DNA of 64,000 nt from Candidatus Margulisiibacteriota bacterium (GCA_041661965.1 JBAZTH010000002.1:186001-250000); one strand, 5' to 3'; shown: positions 8,126-17,377, counted from the first letter of the stretch. The notes: a model not told the origin generated them from the letters alone. Numbers and translations are program-made.

Positions 8126-8721
8126 ACGAGGTTTTTGAGAGCGGTCTTGATGACCCCTTCGACCGTAGTCACCGTTTCCAGGTCGACCTTCATGACCGCG
8201 TCGCGCGCCTCCCTGGGAGAATAACCGAGCGAGATCAGCGCCGAAATCGAATCCGATCCGAGCGAACTCTCCCCACCCTTGATCCCCGCTCCCATCTCCT
8301 GCGGAGTGACGGCGTACTTCTTAGCGATCTTCTCTTTTAATTCCACGACTACCCGTTCGGCGGTCTTTTTCCCAACGCCGGAAACGGAAGAGAGCAACGC
8401 CACGTCCCCTTGGGCGACGGCCGAGACCAGTTTGTCGAGCGGAAAAGAGGAGATCAGGGCCAGCGCCATCTTGGGACCGACCCCGGAGACCGAGAGAAAA
8501 AGCGAGAAAAGCGACCGTTCTTCGGTCGAAAGAAAACCGTAAAGCGAGATATCGTCTTCGCGAACGATCTGAATGGTATAAAGCTTGAGCGGGTCGCCGA
8601 CCGCCGGCAAACGGGAGATGACCGCAGTTGGGACCTTCACCAGGTACCCAATATGACCGACTTCGATGACGACCATGTTCTGGCTAACACTCTCCAGGGT
8701 CCCATTTAAATGAGCGATCAT
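8122..8721 (-). CDS. ruvA: Holliday junction DNA helicase subunit RuvA
   Basis: RuvA (199 residues) binds Holliday junctions and loads the RuvB motor. Domain I begins MIAHLNGTLESV, an OB fold. Two helix-hairpin-helix motifs follow (LFLSVSGVGPKMAL and LSSVSGVGKKTAERV), and the flexible linker and C-terminal RuvB-binding domain end the protein (SALISLGYSPREARDAV). The start overlaps the ruvC stop as ATGA, so the two are co-translated. RuvB is not in the window. Confidence 0.96.
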   Translation of the reverse strand: MIAHLNGTLESVSQNMVVIEVGHIGYLVKVPTAVISRLPAVGDPLKLYTIQIVREDDISLYGFLSTEERSLFSLFLSVSGVGPKMALALISSFPLDKLVSAVAQGDVALLSSVSGVGKKTAERVVVELKEKIAKKYAVTPQEMGAGIKGGESSLGSDSISALISLGYSPREARDAVMKVDLETVTTVEGVIKTALKNLV

Positions 8722-9206
8722 GCCCCCCCCTCTTTCAGCCGATAGGAATGAAGATGGCAGATCGCAATCGCCAGGGCATCGGCGGCGTCGTCCGGTTTGG
8801 GGATCTGGGGCAATTTCAGCAGAGTTTTAACCATCATTTGGATCTGTCTTTTATCCGCCCGGCCATAGCCGGTCAGGGCCATTTTTACTTCAAGCGGGGT
8901 ATATTCCGACAGCGGCAGTTTTTGTTCAGCCACCGCCAGGAGAATTATCCCCCGCGCCTGGCCGACTGCCATCGCGGTGGTGATGTTCCGGCCGAAAAAA
9001 AGCCGCTCCACGGCGACCGAATCAGGTCGGTAGCGGCTGATCAGCCCTTTGACCTGGCGGTAGATTTGCGAGAGGCGGCTTTGCGGGTTATCTTTAGGCG
9101 AGGTCTTGATACAGCCGCACTCCACATGCAGCAGTTTGTCCCCGTCCTGCCTGACTATCCCGAAGCCGGTCGTGGCCGTTCCCGGATCGATCCCTAGGGT
9201 TAGCAT
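8718..9206 (-). CDS. ruvC: Holliday junction resolvase RuvC
   Basis: RuvC (162 residues) is the crossover junction endonuclease. The acidic active-site residues lie in LGIDPGTATTGFG, VAVERLFFGRN and the terminal KPDDAADALAIA. The start at 9206 (MLTLGIDPG) was chosen because the family begins there; an upstream GTG would add ten unrelated residues. An extended -10 box lies 7 nt before this ATG and there is no Shine-Dalgarno, so the message is probably leaderless. ruvC leads the ruvC-ruvA operon. Confidence 0.95.
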   Translation of the reverse strand: MLTLGIDPGTATTGFGIVRQDGDKLLHVECGCIKTSPKDNPQSRLSQIYRQVKGLISRYRPDSVAVERLFFGRNITTAMAVGQARGIILLAVAEQKLPLSEYTPLEVKMALTGYGRADKRQIQMMVKTLLKLPQIPKPDDAADALAIAICHLHSYRLKEGGA

Positions 9207-9213
9207 TGCCGCT

Positions 9214-9222
9214 ATTTTAACA
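9214..9222 (-). promoter_or_regulatory. extended -10 of ruvC, leaderless
   Basis: On the minus strand TGT-TAAAAT (9222-9214) ends 7 nt before the ruvC ATG. The same nine bases precede mdh at the same distance (4306-4314). No Shine-Dalgarno intervenes. Confidence 0.55.
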
Positions 9223-9232
9223 CACCATAGCG

Positions 9233-9628
9233 TCAAATGTCGGCGGTTTCGGCGACGCTTTTGAAAAAGAAGCTGATCGGCGGGGTCTCTTCTTCCGTGA
9301 CAACTACCCCTTTGGTCTCGGCGACCGCCAGGACCTGGCCGGCGGCGTTCTTGGCCGAAGCGAAAAGGTCGTAACTAGCGCCGTAAACGACTTTCAGGGT
9401 GGCAACGGCCTGCGGGTAAACCATTTCGGTGAAGACCGGGTCTTTGCCGGCGGTCACGGCGCTAATAGCGATCTTGGTCGCCGGCACCCCTTCCGACCAA
9501 TGGATGCCGATCGTGACGTAGCCGAAATTTTCGATCACGATATTGGAAGCGGCAGGCTTTGAAGCGCCGCAGCCAAACGCGGCAAAAGAGAGCAGGCTTA
9601 AGGCGATCAGTAAAAACGGCTTGTTCAT
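9233..9628 (-). CDS. small lipoprotein, 131 aa
   Basis: A secreted lipoprotein with a signal peptide ending in the lipobox AAFGC (Cys21) and a roughly 110-residue mature domain rich in beta strands, resembling an Ig/FN3-type fold (YVTIGIHW, ATKIAISAVTAG, ATLKVVYGASYDLFASAKNAAG). I recognise no specific family. The start at 9628 (MNKPFLL) was preferred over an upstream ATG because it gives a normal signal peptide. The sigma-28-like element at 9637-9664 ends 8 nt before it. It follows the large barrel gene on the same strand and may anchor or assist it. Confidence 0.7.
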   Translation of the reverse strand: MNKPFLLIALSLLSFAAFGCGASKPAASNIVIENFGYVTIGIHWSEGVPATKIAISAVTAGKDPVFTEMVYPQAVATLKVVYGASYDLFASAKNAAGQVLAVAETKGVVVTEEETPPISFFFKSVAETADI

Positions 9629-9636
9629 ACGAATAT

Positions 9637-9664
9637 ATATCGCCAAATGAGCGGAAAAATTTCA
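9637..9664 (-). promoter_or_regulatory. sigma-28-like promoter candidate (copy 2)
   Basis: TGAAA (9664-9660), a 15-nt spacer and GGCGATAT (9644-9637) on the minus strand. It shares CCTGAAAT, the same spacing and TGGCGATATATATTCG with the element at 1318-1345, while the bases between differ. That pattern looks like a promoter rather than a copied block. It lies in the 39 bp between the barrel gene stop and the lipoprotein start. Confidence 0.45.
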
Positions 9665-9666
9665 GG

Positions 9667-12600
9667 TTATAAATTGATCTCCACGTTCCCCGACAGCTCG
9701 GTCGTTTTGTAATCCGGGCTGGTCTCACGTTCAAAGCGCAGGGAGGCGTTGACGTAGTCGCTGATCGAGTAACGGGCCTTCAGAGCATAATTATACCGTT
9801 CAGTTTCCAGCCCCTGGTACGACTTGGCGTAGAGCCAATCAAAATCGACCCGCAAGCGGTCGAAATAGCGGTAGATCACGCCAAAGCCGGGGGTAACGGT
9901 GTAAGAGATCGGGTTGGTCGTCAAATTATTAACATTTTTACTGTAACCCCCCGATAGGCTAAAGCTCCATTCCGGCGAATAGTTATACAGCCCTTTGAGC
10001 GAAGCGAAGTGACTGACGGTGTTGACGACATTATCGCCGTCGCCGCCGTTTCCCTGGGTAACGCGCTGGTAGGCGTAGCGGCTGTCGATCGAAAATCGTT
10101 CCGAGACCGAGGTCCGAACGATCGCTTCGAACTGCCGTCCGAAATTTTCTCCCGGCTGGTAGGCCTGGGCTTCGAGGCTGGTCAAGGTCGTGGTCACTCC
10201 GTTCTCCAACTGATAATTAAATTCCGTCGAGAGGTATGAAAGCGGCGCCAGTTTCAAACTGTAGAGGGTTGAGACGGAATCGGCGGTATTCTCCTTGATC
10301 CGATAATCCGGCCCCGCTTGTTTGGAAACGGTATAAGCGTGGCGGTATTTTTGCAGGAGACTGATCAACGCCGAATTATTGGGGACAAGGTTAACTTCCG
10401 CCTGCGACTGTTCGTTAAAATACGTCAGCCGATCGAGCCGGAGGAGTTTGGTAAAATTCGGCTTAAAAGTGTATTTCAGCCGCAGGAGGCGGCTCGGCCG
10501 AAGATCAAAAGCGAATGATCCGCTTTGTTTGGAGACCGCTTCGGTCGTGGCATAATCTTCCGTGAGCGACGAGATCGAATATTTGCCGTCGGTCCGGAAA
10601 AGCTCCGACGCTTCCGCCCGGTAGGCCAGGTCGGCGACATCGGTGACGCCGAGGGCCGAATCGTCGCTGTGGTCGAGATTGAGAGAAGTAAAAAGGGTCC
10701 GGTTCGGAGTCGCCGCCAAATTAACGGTGTACCGTTTTTTATTCGGCCGCTCGCCGGTCGGCTCTTCCCGGTCTTCCAGCTCGACGTTGGAGGTCATGGA
10801 GAAGCGATCGTTCCCGAGGGTCGCCAGGCCAAAGTTCGCCTTGTTGTAATTGGTCGCTTCCAGCGACGGAGAACTTTTCACCCATTCTTCCCGCGCCGCC
10901 TTAACACTGGTCGAAAGCGGACCAAGCCGCCAATTGCTCTCCCCCGCTTTGCGGGTAATGACCCGGCTGATCGGATCGCCGCTGACCGGGTCGTTGCTGT
11001 CGCTGGTTTGGGAATACTCGTATTCCAGCGACGGCCAGTGATCGGGAGTCAAGCCGGCGCCCGCGCTGTTCAGTTCGGTCAGGTAACTGGTCCCCGCCTG
11101 GAGATAACGCTGGTAGTCGGTCTTGACCCTGGCGCCAAAAAGGGAATTCGGCCGGTAGCTTAAGCCGCCGCCATACTGCCAGAGGTCCTGCTTCGGCGTC
11201 GGATCGGAGATCGCCGTAAATTCCGGATCGATTTTCTTGAGCGCGCCGGTCAAACCGATCGACCCCAGCTGTTGGCTAACAACCAGCTTGTAAGCTTTTC
11301 CCCGTTGGCTAGGGAGCGTTCCGGAGTAAAGATCGGGATTGAGGTCGGAATAAGCCAATTCGCCGCAGTAGGCGCCGGAGTCGGTAATCAGCGAACCGTC
11401 GATTCCAACCACATAATGGCTTTGCGGCAAGGTTTCCGCGGTCGTGACCGACGTTACCCCCTGCAGGCCGTCGGCATCGTTGATCAGGGTCGCGCCGATC
11501 TTGGCGTTAGGGCTTAAGTTGACGGTCGGTCGGAAAGCGTAAGTCACGTGTTGGTAGTTCGACTCGGCGTCGTCAAAATGGACTTCCACGACCGTAGTCG
11601 ACAAAATTGTCCGCCGCTTAAAGGTCACGGTCCCGGCGTCATAATCGATCGTGTAATCGTCCCCCCGCCGCTGCGTTCCGCCGTCAACAACGATCCGCTC
11701 CGAGTTGACCACCACTTTTTGCGCCGCTCCCAACCGGTACGGCCCCTGGGTCCCGTCGCCATAAAAACGGATCAAGCGCGATTGGCCTTTGGGAGAGGAA
11801 TAAAGAGCGGTCGCGTTCCATAAGCCATATTTTCCCTTGAGCCTAACCCCGGAAAGGACTTTGTTTAACCGAGCGAATTCGGTCTCGTTCAACTCGGCGG
11901 TAAAATCGCCGAAGTAGGCTTCGGTGCTGGCTCGTTTGACCAGGATCGAAACTTTATCGTCCCGCTGATAGTTCTGGTTGCTGCCGGCGACGCTGGTGCT
12001 GATCAGGTTTGCTTCGATCTCGGTCTCGTCGGCCCGCCCGGCGACGCTTAAGCGGAGCGACTCTTCCCGGGACAAGCCGGTCGAATAACCATCCCGACTC
12101 CCCTCCAAACTGCGGGAGGTAAAGCTCAAACTCTTCGCCCCTTTAACGATAAGCGGGATGTTTTCCTGACGGAGAGTGGCCAATTCAAACGCTTCTCCGG
12201 TCACGGTTAAGCCCGGCTGTTCGTTCCCCCAGGCCGCTTCCGGCGGGATCGATTCCCTGGTAATCGGTGAACGATCGGCCCTTTTGAGGGGCCGCGCCAT
12301 TAACCGATACCAGACCCGCGAACGGGACCAGACCGGATAGTCGCGGGCCGGCCAGTTCTTCTGTTGCCGCATCCAGACGTGAAAATAATGCCAGCCAAGC
12401 TGATAGTCGTCCGGGAGCTGAAATTTACCCCACCAGTAGCCCTCCCGGTAGGTCATGGGGATCGCGACGCTCCGGTCGGAGTAGAGGGTCACTTTGGAAG
12501 CAAAGGAAAATGTCCGCAAACGAATAGTGATCTTTTCTCCGGCAATCAACGGATAGGTTGGATAAAAACTAATATAATAGTCGTTGGTATAAATGGCGTC

Positions 12601-12675
12601 TTCCAGCGGTACAAGGGCATTTGCCCCCCCGATCAGCAACAAGGAAAAAAAGACGATCTTGATTGTTCTAGACAT
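9667..12675 (-). CDS. large outer-membrane beta-barrel protein
   Basis: A 1002-residue exported protein. Residues 1-20 form a signal peptide; residues about 20-130 look like an Ig-type domain (YISFYPTYPLIAGEKITIRLRTF). A segment at about 300-375 has the pattern GPYRLG....VVVNSERIVVDGG....GDDYTIDYDAGTVTF seen in SprA-like and other putative large porins. From about 380 onward the sequence alternates polar and hydrophobic residues in many amphipathic strands and ends in an aromatic-rich strand region (SGNVEINL). I infer an outer-membrane barrel with a periplasmic N-terminal domain; the cargo is unknown. It probably heads a unit with the lipoprotein downstream. Confidence 0.7.
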   Translation of the reverse strand: MSRTIKIVFFSLLLIGGANALVPLEDAIYTNDYYISFYPTYPLIAGEKITIRLRTFSFASKVTLYSDRSVAIPMTYREGYWWGKFQLPDDYQLGWHYFHVWMRQQKNWPARDYPVWSRSRVWYRLMARPLKRADRSPITRESIPPEAAWGNEQPGLTVTGEAFELATLRQENIPLIVKGAKSLSFTSRSLEGSRDGYSTGLSREESLRLSVAGRADETEIEANLISTSVAGSNQNYQRDDKVSILVKRASTEAYFGDFTAELNETEFARLNKVLSGVRLKGKYGLWNATALYSSPKGQSRLIRFYGDGTQGPYRLGAAQKVVVNSERIVVDGGTQRRGDDYTIDYDAGTVTFKRRTILSTTVVEVHFDDAESNYQHVTYAFRPTVNLSPNAKIGATLINDADGLQGVTSVTTAETLPQSHYVVGIDGSLITDSGAYCGELAYSDLNPDLYSGTLPSQRGKAYKLVVSQQLGSIGLTGALKKIDPEFTAISDPTPKQDLWQYGGGLSYRPNSLFGARVKTDYQRYLQAGTSYLTELNSAGAGLTPDHWPSLEYEYSQTSDSNDPVSGDPISRVITRKAGESNWRLGPLSTSVKAAREEWVKSSPSLEATNYNKANFGLATLGNDRFSMTSNVELEDREEPTGERPNKKRYTVNLAATPNRTLFTSLNLDHSDDSALGVTDVADLAYRAEASELFRTDGKYSISSLTEDYATTEAVSKQSGSFAFDLRPSRLLRLKYTFKPNFTKLLRLDRLTYFNEQSQAEVNLVPNNSALISLLQKYRHAYTVSKQAGPDYRIKENTADSVSTLYSLKLAPLSYLSTEFNYQLENGVTTTLTSLEAQAYQPGENFGRQFEAIVRTSVSERFSIDSRYAYQRVTQGNGGDGDNVVNTVSHFASLKGLYNYSPEWSFSLSGGYSKNVNNLTTNPISYTVTPGFGVIYRYFDRLRVDFDWLYAKSYQGLETERYNYALKARYSISDYVNASLRFERETSPDYKTTELSGNVEINL

Positions 12676-12726
12676 GCGTTACTTTATCGTCATTTCCTTG
12701 AAGTTATTTCACCATAAAACGGGAAG

Positions 12727-13201
12727 CTACCACATCCCGGAAAGGGAGACCCGGTGGACATTATTTGAAGTCCCGCCCATCGAGTGCCCAATTAAAATAT
12801 ATTTCGATGGAATTGGCTTGCCAGGATTATTAGCAATAAAATCATTCCGCGCTTTATCAAGCCAACATTTATTCGTCATATTTATGGCAGGATTTGAATA
12901 GCTTCTATCCCCCACCTCCCATCCCATTTTTTTCAAGCTTTCCATGATTTTCACTAAAGTCATAAGCATAAACATATCCCTCCAGACCAACGTTATCTTC
13001 AAGCCACTTTTTAAAATCCCCAATTTTATCCTTAGTTAAAACAAAGACATCTTTCTCGCCAGTAAATATTTTATGATCATCGTTTATCCCATGCACCAGA
13101 ATAACCAAATAATTGGGCGAGGCCTTAATGACTTCCGCGGCTCGAGCGGGGAGAGCAATTATTAATAAAGCACAAATTAAGACAAGTAATTTTTTAAACA
13201 T
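12727..13201 (-). pseudogene. frameshifted, truncated secreted lipase/esterase
   Basis: The 5' part encodes a signal peptide (MFKKLLVLICALLIIALPARA) and the lipase oxyanion segment LVILVHGIND. After about 80 codons the frame is lost. The second frame continues with a matching segment that reaches the nucleophile elbow YILIGHSMGG, then ends about 15 residues later (HRVSLSGMW). A functional alpha/beta hydrolase would continue for at least 100 residues with Asp and His of the triad. The shift lies around 12940, near an A-rich stretch. A sequencing error could explain the frameshift but not the missing C-terminus, so I call it a decayed gene. Confidence 0.75.
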
Positions 13202-13317
13202 TTTTTATATTTTTACTACTCTGTATTATCGCCTGTTTCGGGCCAGAAATTGCAATCGATTTTTCTTGTAAGATGGCGAGATTTCGTCACATCATTTAAT
13301 TCAGTGTTTCTAATATT

Positions 13318-14076
13318 TTATGTAATAAAATGATACCTAAAATTAAGAGAAATCGTAAAAAAGGAAGTAGTTTGAGAATGAAAATAGTCATCAACGATCT
13401 CAAAGGTCCAAGGATTAGCACTGCTAGGAGAACCAAAGCCAGCCAATGCCCGCCAACCTGTTGCCAGTCCTCCCGCTAACGAAGTAAAATAAGCCCCAAC
13501 TCCCATGCCAAAATAGCGCCCTTCATCCTGGTCAAAAAGTAAGTCTAAGGTCACCGGGATAGCACCCCCCGTCGTCCCAAACAAATAACTTGCGGATACT
13601 CTTGACCTCAAGGCAAATAATTGATAGTCATAGCCAAGACCAACCTGCCAGCCTGAATTGGAACCATAATCATAATTTGTTTCATTATTGTAGCTAGAAG
13701 AAGAATAGCCAACCTGTAAGTTTAATCCGGAAACAGCACGGGGCAAAATAGTCGGAGACAACTCAACCGGTTCATTTGAAGGAGCAACCGTTTGTTGATT
13801 TGCCGGAATCGAGATAACCACTTCTTGGCTAGCCATAACCTCAATCATCATCGAAAAATATTGTTGATCCCCCTTTTTCGCCGCCACCTGATGCCAGCCG
13901 GCTCTCACTTGTGCCAAGCTGATCGGGGTTTTGCCGACCGCTACCGCGTCTAGAAAGACCGGCACCACCCCCGATTCTGAAGTAATCGTTAAAGAGCCAA
14001 TCCCTTCCAGAGCGTGTACACTTGAACTCATTAAGACCAAAAACAAAAGGACAAATCTACTCAATTGAAATATCAT
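13318..14076 (-). CDS. PEGA-domain outer-membrane barrel protein
   Basis: A 252-residue exported protein: signal peptide (about 1-23, ending VHA), a PEGA domain at about 28-75 (SLTITSESGVVPVFLDAVAVGKTPISL...AGWHQV), a Pro/Ser/Thr linker, and a C-terminal region of alternating strands ending in Phe-Arg-Tyr-His-Phe, typical of a small outer-membrane barrel. PEGA domains are common in surface proteins and may bind envelope ligands. The start at 14076 is supported by a GGGGG ribosome-binding site; it overlaps the upstream lipoprotein gene by 20 bp. It is last in the 17214-13318 operon. Confidence 0.72.
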   Translation of the reverse strand: MIFQLSRFVLLFLVLMSSSVHALEGIGSLTITSESGVVPVFLDAVAVGKTPISLAQVRAGWHQVAAKKGDQQYFSMMIEVMASQEVVISIPANQQTVAPSNEPVELSPTILPRAVSGLNLQVGYSSSSYNNETNYDYGSNSGWQVGLGYDYQLFALRSRVSASYLFGTTGGAIPVTLDLLFDQDEGRYFGMGVGAYFTSLAGGLATGWRALAGFGSPSSANPWTFEIVDDYFHSQTTSFFTISLNFRYHFIT

Positions 14077-15319
14077 CGATATATACCCCCTCATAATCAA
14101 CACTGGAATCGGTCGCGTATTTGAACCTAATATAGATCGTCTGGCCAGCATAATCGTTTAACAATAGCTCCTTTCTTGACCAGCTCAAATTAGTGCCGTC
14201 ATAGCTGGCCAATGTCGTCCACGTTGCCCCATCGATTGACGCCTGAACATAAAGATAATCATACGAGGACTCCGTTTTGTAATAAGTCTGAAAAATCAAC
14301 TTTTCCCCGACGGTTATAAGGACCGGGCTGACCATGGTCAAACTATTGTTTAGGTCATCTCCGCGGCCGGAATAAAAGCTGTGCGTCCCGCTGGCCGCTC
14401 TCACCGTCGTAACGGCAAACCCATTACTTAGCCATTTGCCAACGCCACTTTCAGCATCATCGGTAAAACTGCTCAACACTTCCCTGGTCGGCACAGGAGT
14501 TGAAGCTGCCGGATCAACATCATAAAACCTTGGCTCATTAGGAGCCGTTTGAACAACGTAATCGAAAACTATTTCTGAATTATTAAGCTCCTCAATCCTT
14601 AATTTGCCAAAACAACTGTTGCCGGAATTAATTAAAATAAAACAGTAAATATCCCCCTTTCTAAGGGTAGATTCGTCATATCTTTGGCCTTCCGCCGGCA
14701 CGCTCCCACTGTAATAATCCCCAGTGTATTTTTCACAGACCTGACTAAGTTCGGTAATTTGGCTGTCAAAATAAGTCAGGTTAACAAGCCCGCCATCAAA
14801 AGAAGCGGTGGTCCCACCGTTATGGTTACCATTAAAGGCCAGTGAGGCGCCGTAATAGTATCTTTCCAGATAATCAACGTCGCCATAATATTGGTCCTTA
14901 ACCGTACCGGAGAAAAAATCGAAACTTTTATTAAGCGGCAAAGTCACCCGGCCAGACCGAAGGGTCGAAGCTGGCAAAGAACTGTTCACTTGGATCGTTG
15001 TTTTCGCCCGCGCATCGAGTCGTCCGTTACCGACAAAAATATCAATATCTTGCAGGCCGCTGCTTGCCTGTGCCTGGACGATGGCAGAGGCACCGTTTGC
15101 ATACAGATGGCTGGCGCCAGATCCGATCTTATAGCTTAAAATATTCCCTTGTTCGTCACTCGCGCTTAAATTAACCCTGACGTAACCGCCGGGAGCGACC
15201 GCTTGCGGGGATGCTACTACGCTTTGAATTGCCGGCGCCGCAGTGTTACTGGTGGTGGTCCCGCAGCCAACAATCGCCACCGGGACAAGGAACAGAGCCA
15301 GACAAATTAATTTTTTCAT
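14057..15319 (-). CDS. lipoprotein with C-terminal MAM-like jelly-roll domain
   Basis: A 420-residue lipoprotein (signal peptide with lipobox AIVGC, Cys19). An Ig-like domain follows at about 33-110 (PQAVAPGGYVRVNLSASD). The middle is unassigned and contains four Cys. The last 130 residues follow the jelly-roll pattern of MAM/immune-inhibitor-type domains (DDAESGVGKW, SFYSGRGDD, DYLYVQASIDGATW, GQTIYIRFKYATDS, GVYIDDISIE), often carbohydrate- or matrix-binding. The start codon overlaps the previous stop (TAATG), so it is co-translated with the CsgG-like/barrel protein. Likely a surface or periplasmic binding protein. Confidence 0.7.
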   Translation of the reverse strand: MKKLICLALFLVPVAIVGCGTTTSNTAAPAIQSVVASPQAVAPGGYVRVNLSASDEQGNILSYKIGSGASHLYANGASAIVQAQASSGLQDIDIFVGNGRLDARAKTTIQVNSSLPASTLRSGRVTLPLNKSFDFFSGTVKDQYYGDVDYLERYYYGASLAFNGNHNGGTTASFDGGLVNLTYFDSQITELSQVCEKYTGDYYSGSVPAEGQRYDESTLRKGDIYCFILINSGNSCFGKLRIEELNNSEIVFDYVVQTAPNEPRFYDVDPAASTPVPTREVLSSFTDDAESGVGKWLSNGFAVTTVRAASGTHSFYSGRGDDLNNSLTMVSPVLITVGEKLIFQTYYKTESSYDYLYVQASIDGATWTTLASYDGTNLSWSRKELLLNDYAGQTIYIRFKYATDSSVDYEGVYIDDISIE

Positions 15320-17214
15320 TAAAACTTCACCCCCGTGCTAAATTTTATCCTCGCGTCCTTATATCCGGTCAGGAGCGTTCTAACCGGCGAGCCGGCGGCA
15401 AAATCAGGGTAAAGGATAAAATTCCCTTCTCTTAAAACTTCATATTCTCCGGCCAGATCAAAAGTCAACGAACCAACCGCCAACCCAACCCCGGCACTGT
15501 AAGTGTTCGTTCTAAAGTTGGCTCCATTGGGATAATTTGGGTCGGCCGCGAGATTCGGTAAACGGGTAAAACGGTTACCCGAGCCTAAGCGAAAAGTTAT
15601 ATTGTCAGAAAACTTTAACTCGGCCCCAAGCCTCACGTCGTAAAGAGAAGCGTTGCAATAATCCAACAAATCAAGATTCAAGACTAACCGGTTAAACAAC
15701 TTGTACGAAACTCCCAAGCCTAAACTGGCCTGATCGGTATAAGAAAAATCCTGACTGGTCGGGGAGGCAGAGGAGGCAACCAACTTTCCATTGATTTTCG
15801 CAGGGATATCGATCCTGCCACCCAACCCTAAGTTCTCAGTCGGGCGCCCTAAGATTCCAATTTGTCCGGCCAGCCCACTCCCCCTAAATTCGTAACTATT
15901 ACCGTTGTGTATCCCAATCCATTGGTCGGTGTAAATCAAGCCAAAGCCAACCATAACCTTAGGGTGGATCGCCGTTCCGGCGTAAAGACCGACCTTCATT
16001 CCACCGTTATCATATTGAAATAGTTCGTTCTTAATTCTGGTATTATCGACCTTAACATTCAAGCCAAGCCCGCCGCGGTCGGTCGGGACAATAACACTAA
16101 AGTCGCTGGGACAGAGAGGATTTTCAACAAAGTTGCCGTAAATATTCCTTAGGCCAGGATAACCAAGATTAGCGTTGGGAATTGATAAGCTGGCGCGGCT
16201 ATATTTCAACTCCCAGCCAAGGGCCAGCTCCGAATCAGCCACTTGTCCCAACCCGGCCGGATTATATTTTATTAATTCCGGACCAACCGCTTCGCCTATA
16301 AACGCTTCCCCCATTCCCAATGGACGCGTCGCTTCTTTTGGCTGGCGCCTGGCTTGATCCACAACCGAAAGACTCCCCAAAGGAATGATCTTAACAATAT
16401 CACCTTTTCTCACCGACCCAACTGTCCGGTAGGACACGAGCCGGCAAACGGATGAATCTTCTGACACTTCAATAACTTCCAACTCACCATACTTTTCTTT
16501 TGGCGTCGCAATAGTCTCATCGCTAAGCGACAGACCTGGGCGATAAACATCGACAATATCGCCACGGGCGATTCCCGATCCCTTGCCAAGATCGACGTAA
16601 ATCAATTCTTTTTCCTGGCTAACAATAGAGCCTTCAACTTGATAATTACGCAGCAAGGCTAAATACAACTCCTCGATTGCTTGGTCCAGTTTACTCAAGT
16701 CGGAACCAGAAAAACTTTCTTGAGCGATTACTTTTTGGGTCGCGGCATCGATCATTTTTAGGGAAACGAAATATTCGTTGACATTAACGGTATAAGTTTT
16801 TTCGCCGGAATTAGCCAGCAAAAAAAGCGGAGGAAAAATAAACCCATACATCCATAATGAGCTTGAACTATTTCCGCCGCTTTCCTTCTTCGTTATTTCG
16901 CGGACATTTTTATTAACCTTGCATAAAATAATCGCTTGCAAATCCATTAACTCGCTTAACTTTTGATAGTCGTAACCATCACTACCCATTATTGGAGGAA
17001 AACCAGCCTCTCTCTGCGCGGCGGCGATTTGTTCCTTCTGATAAACGCCAAAACGACTGGAATTAAGCACTTTTTCCGTTATCTTATTGATAACTTTCTG
17101 CGCTTCAAGGTTATCCTGTCCTGATTGGTCCAAAACTAAAACTGCTGGCTTCTCAACTGCAAAAGAAGCCCCCACAATCAAGAAGCAAAAAATAAACACA
17201 AACAACTTTTTCAT
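15319..17214 (-). CDS. CsgG-like domain fused to outer-membrane barrel
   Basis: A 631-residue exported protein with three modules. After the signal peptide (about 1-20), residues about 25-190 resemble the CsgG/FlgT lipoprotein-type fold (KPAVLVLDQSGQDN, SSRFGVYQKEQI, a long helix LDQAIEELYLALLRNY). Residues about 190-280 form a small beta domain (IYVDLGKGSGIARGDIVDVYRPG) like the C-terminal domain of FlgT-type proteins. From about 290 the sequence PLGMGEAFIGEAVGPELIKYNPAGL starts a FadL/UPF0164-type outer-membrane barrel ending in aromatic strands (IKFSTGVKF). A Shine-Dalgarno (AAGGAGGG) sets the start at 17214. A CsgG-type domain joined to a barrel is unusual. It leads a three-gene envelope operon. 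Confidence 0.7.
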   Translation of the reverse strand: MKKLFVFIFCFLIVGASFAVEKPAVLVLDQSGQDNLEAQKVINKITEKVLNSSRFGVYQKEQIAAAQREAGFPPIMGSDGYDYQKLSELMDLQAIILCKVNKNVREITKKESGGNSSSSLWMYGFIFPPLFLLANSGEKTYTVNVNEYFVSLKMIDAATQKVIAQESFSGSDLSKLDQAIEELYLALLRNYQVEGSIVSQEKELIYVDLGKGSGIARGDIVDVYRPGLSLSDETIATPKEKYGELEVIEVSEDSSVCRLVSYRTVGSVRKGDIVKIIPLGSLSVVDQARRQPKEATRPLGMGEAFIGEAVGPELIKYNPAGLGQVADSELALGWELKYSRASLSIPNANLGYPGLRNIYGNFVENPLCPSDFSVIVPTDRGGLGLNVKVDNTRIKNELFQYDNGGMKVGLYAGTAIHPKVMVGFGLIYTDQWIGIHNGNSYEFRGSGLAGQIGILGRPTENLGLGGRIDIPAKINGKLVASSASPTSQDFSYTDQASLGLGVSYKLFNRLVLNLDLLDYCNASLYDVRLGAELKFSDNITFRLGSGNRFTRLPNLAADPNYPNGANFRTNTYSAGVGLAVGSLTFDLAGEYEVLREGNFILYPDFAAGSPVRTLLTGYKDARIKFSTGVKF

Positions 17215-17247
17215 ATATAGCCCTCCTTGTAATCTCATGTCAATTAA

Positions 17248-17263
17248 AGCAATTTTATTGCCA
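17248..17263. repeat. 16-bp palindromic motif, copy 1
   Basis: AGCAATTTTATTGCCA, containing the inverted repeat GCAAT-TTT-ATTGC. Identical copies are at 18153-18168 and 38796-38811, each upstream of a minus-strand gene. It may be an operator, or its TAAAAT may be a -10 box. Confidence 0.5.
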
Positions 17264-17362
17264 AATCAACTAATGCTTATTATTAGTTATATTTATGGTA
17301 AATATATTAGTATTAATCAAACATATGACGACTATTCGTCACTGTTCTATGGGTGATTTGGT

Positions 17363-17377
17363 GTCGACTTCTCGTCA
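17363..17377. repeat. 15-bp motif GTCGACTTCTCGTCA, copy 1
   Basis: An exact repeat of the 15-mer at 18189-18203. Both copies accompany the AGCAATTTTATTGCCA motif in the gap upstream of an envelope gene. A related palindrome, GACGA-CTAT-TCGTC, lies at about 17330-17343. Confidence 0.4.

Noticed and set aside
10525..11163. Plus-strand 212-codon ORF inside the large barrel gene
   Set aside because: Arg/Gly-rich shadow with no start signal; the minus frame is continuous with a signal peptide.
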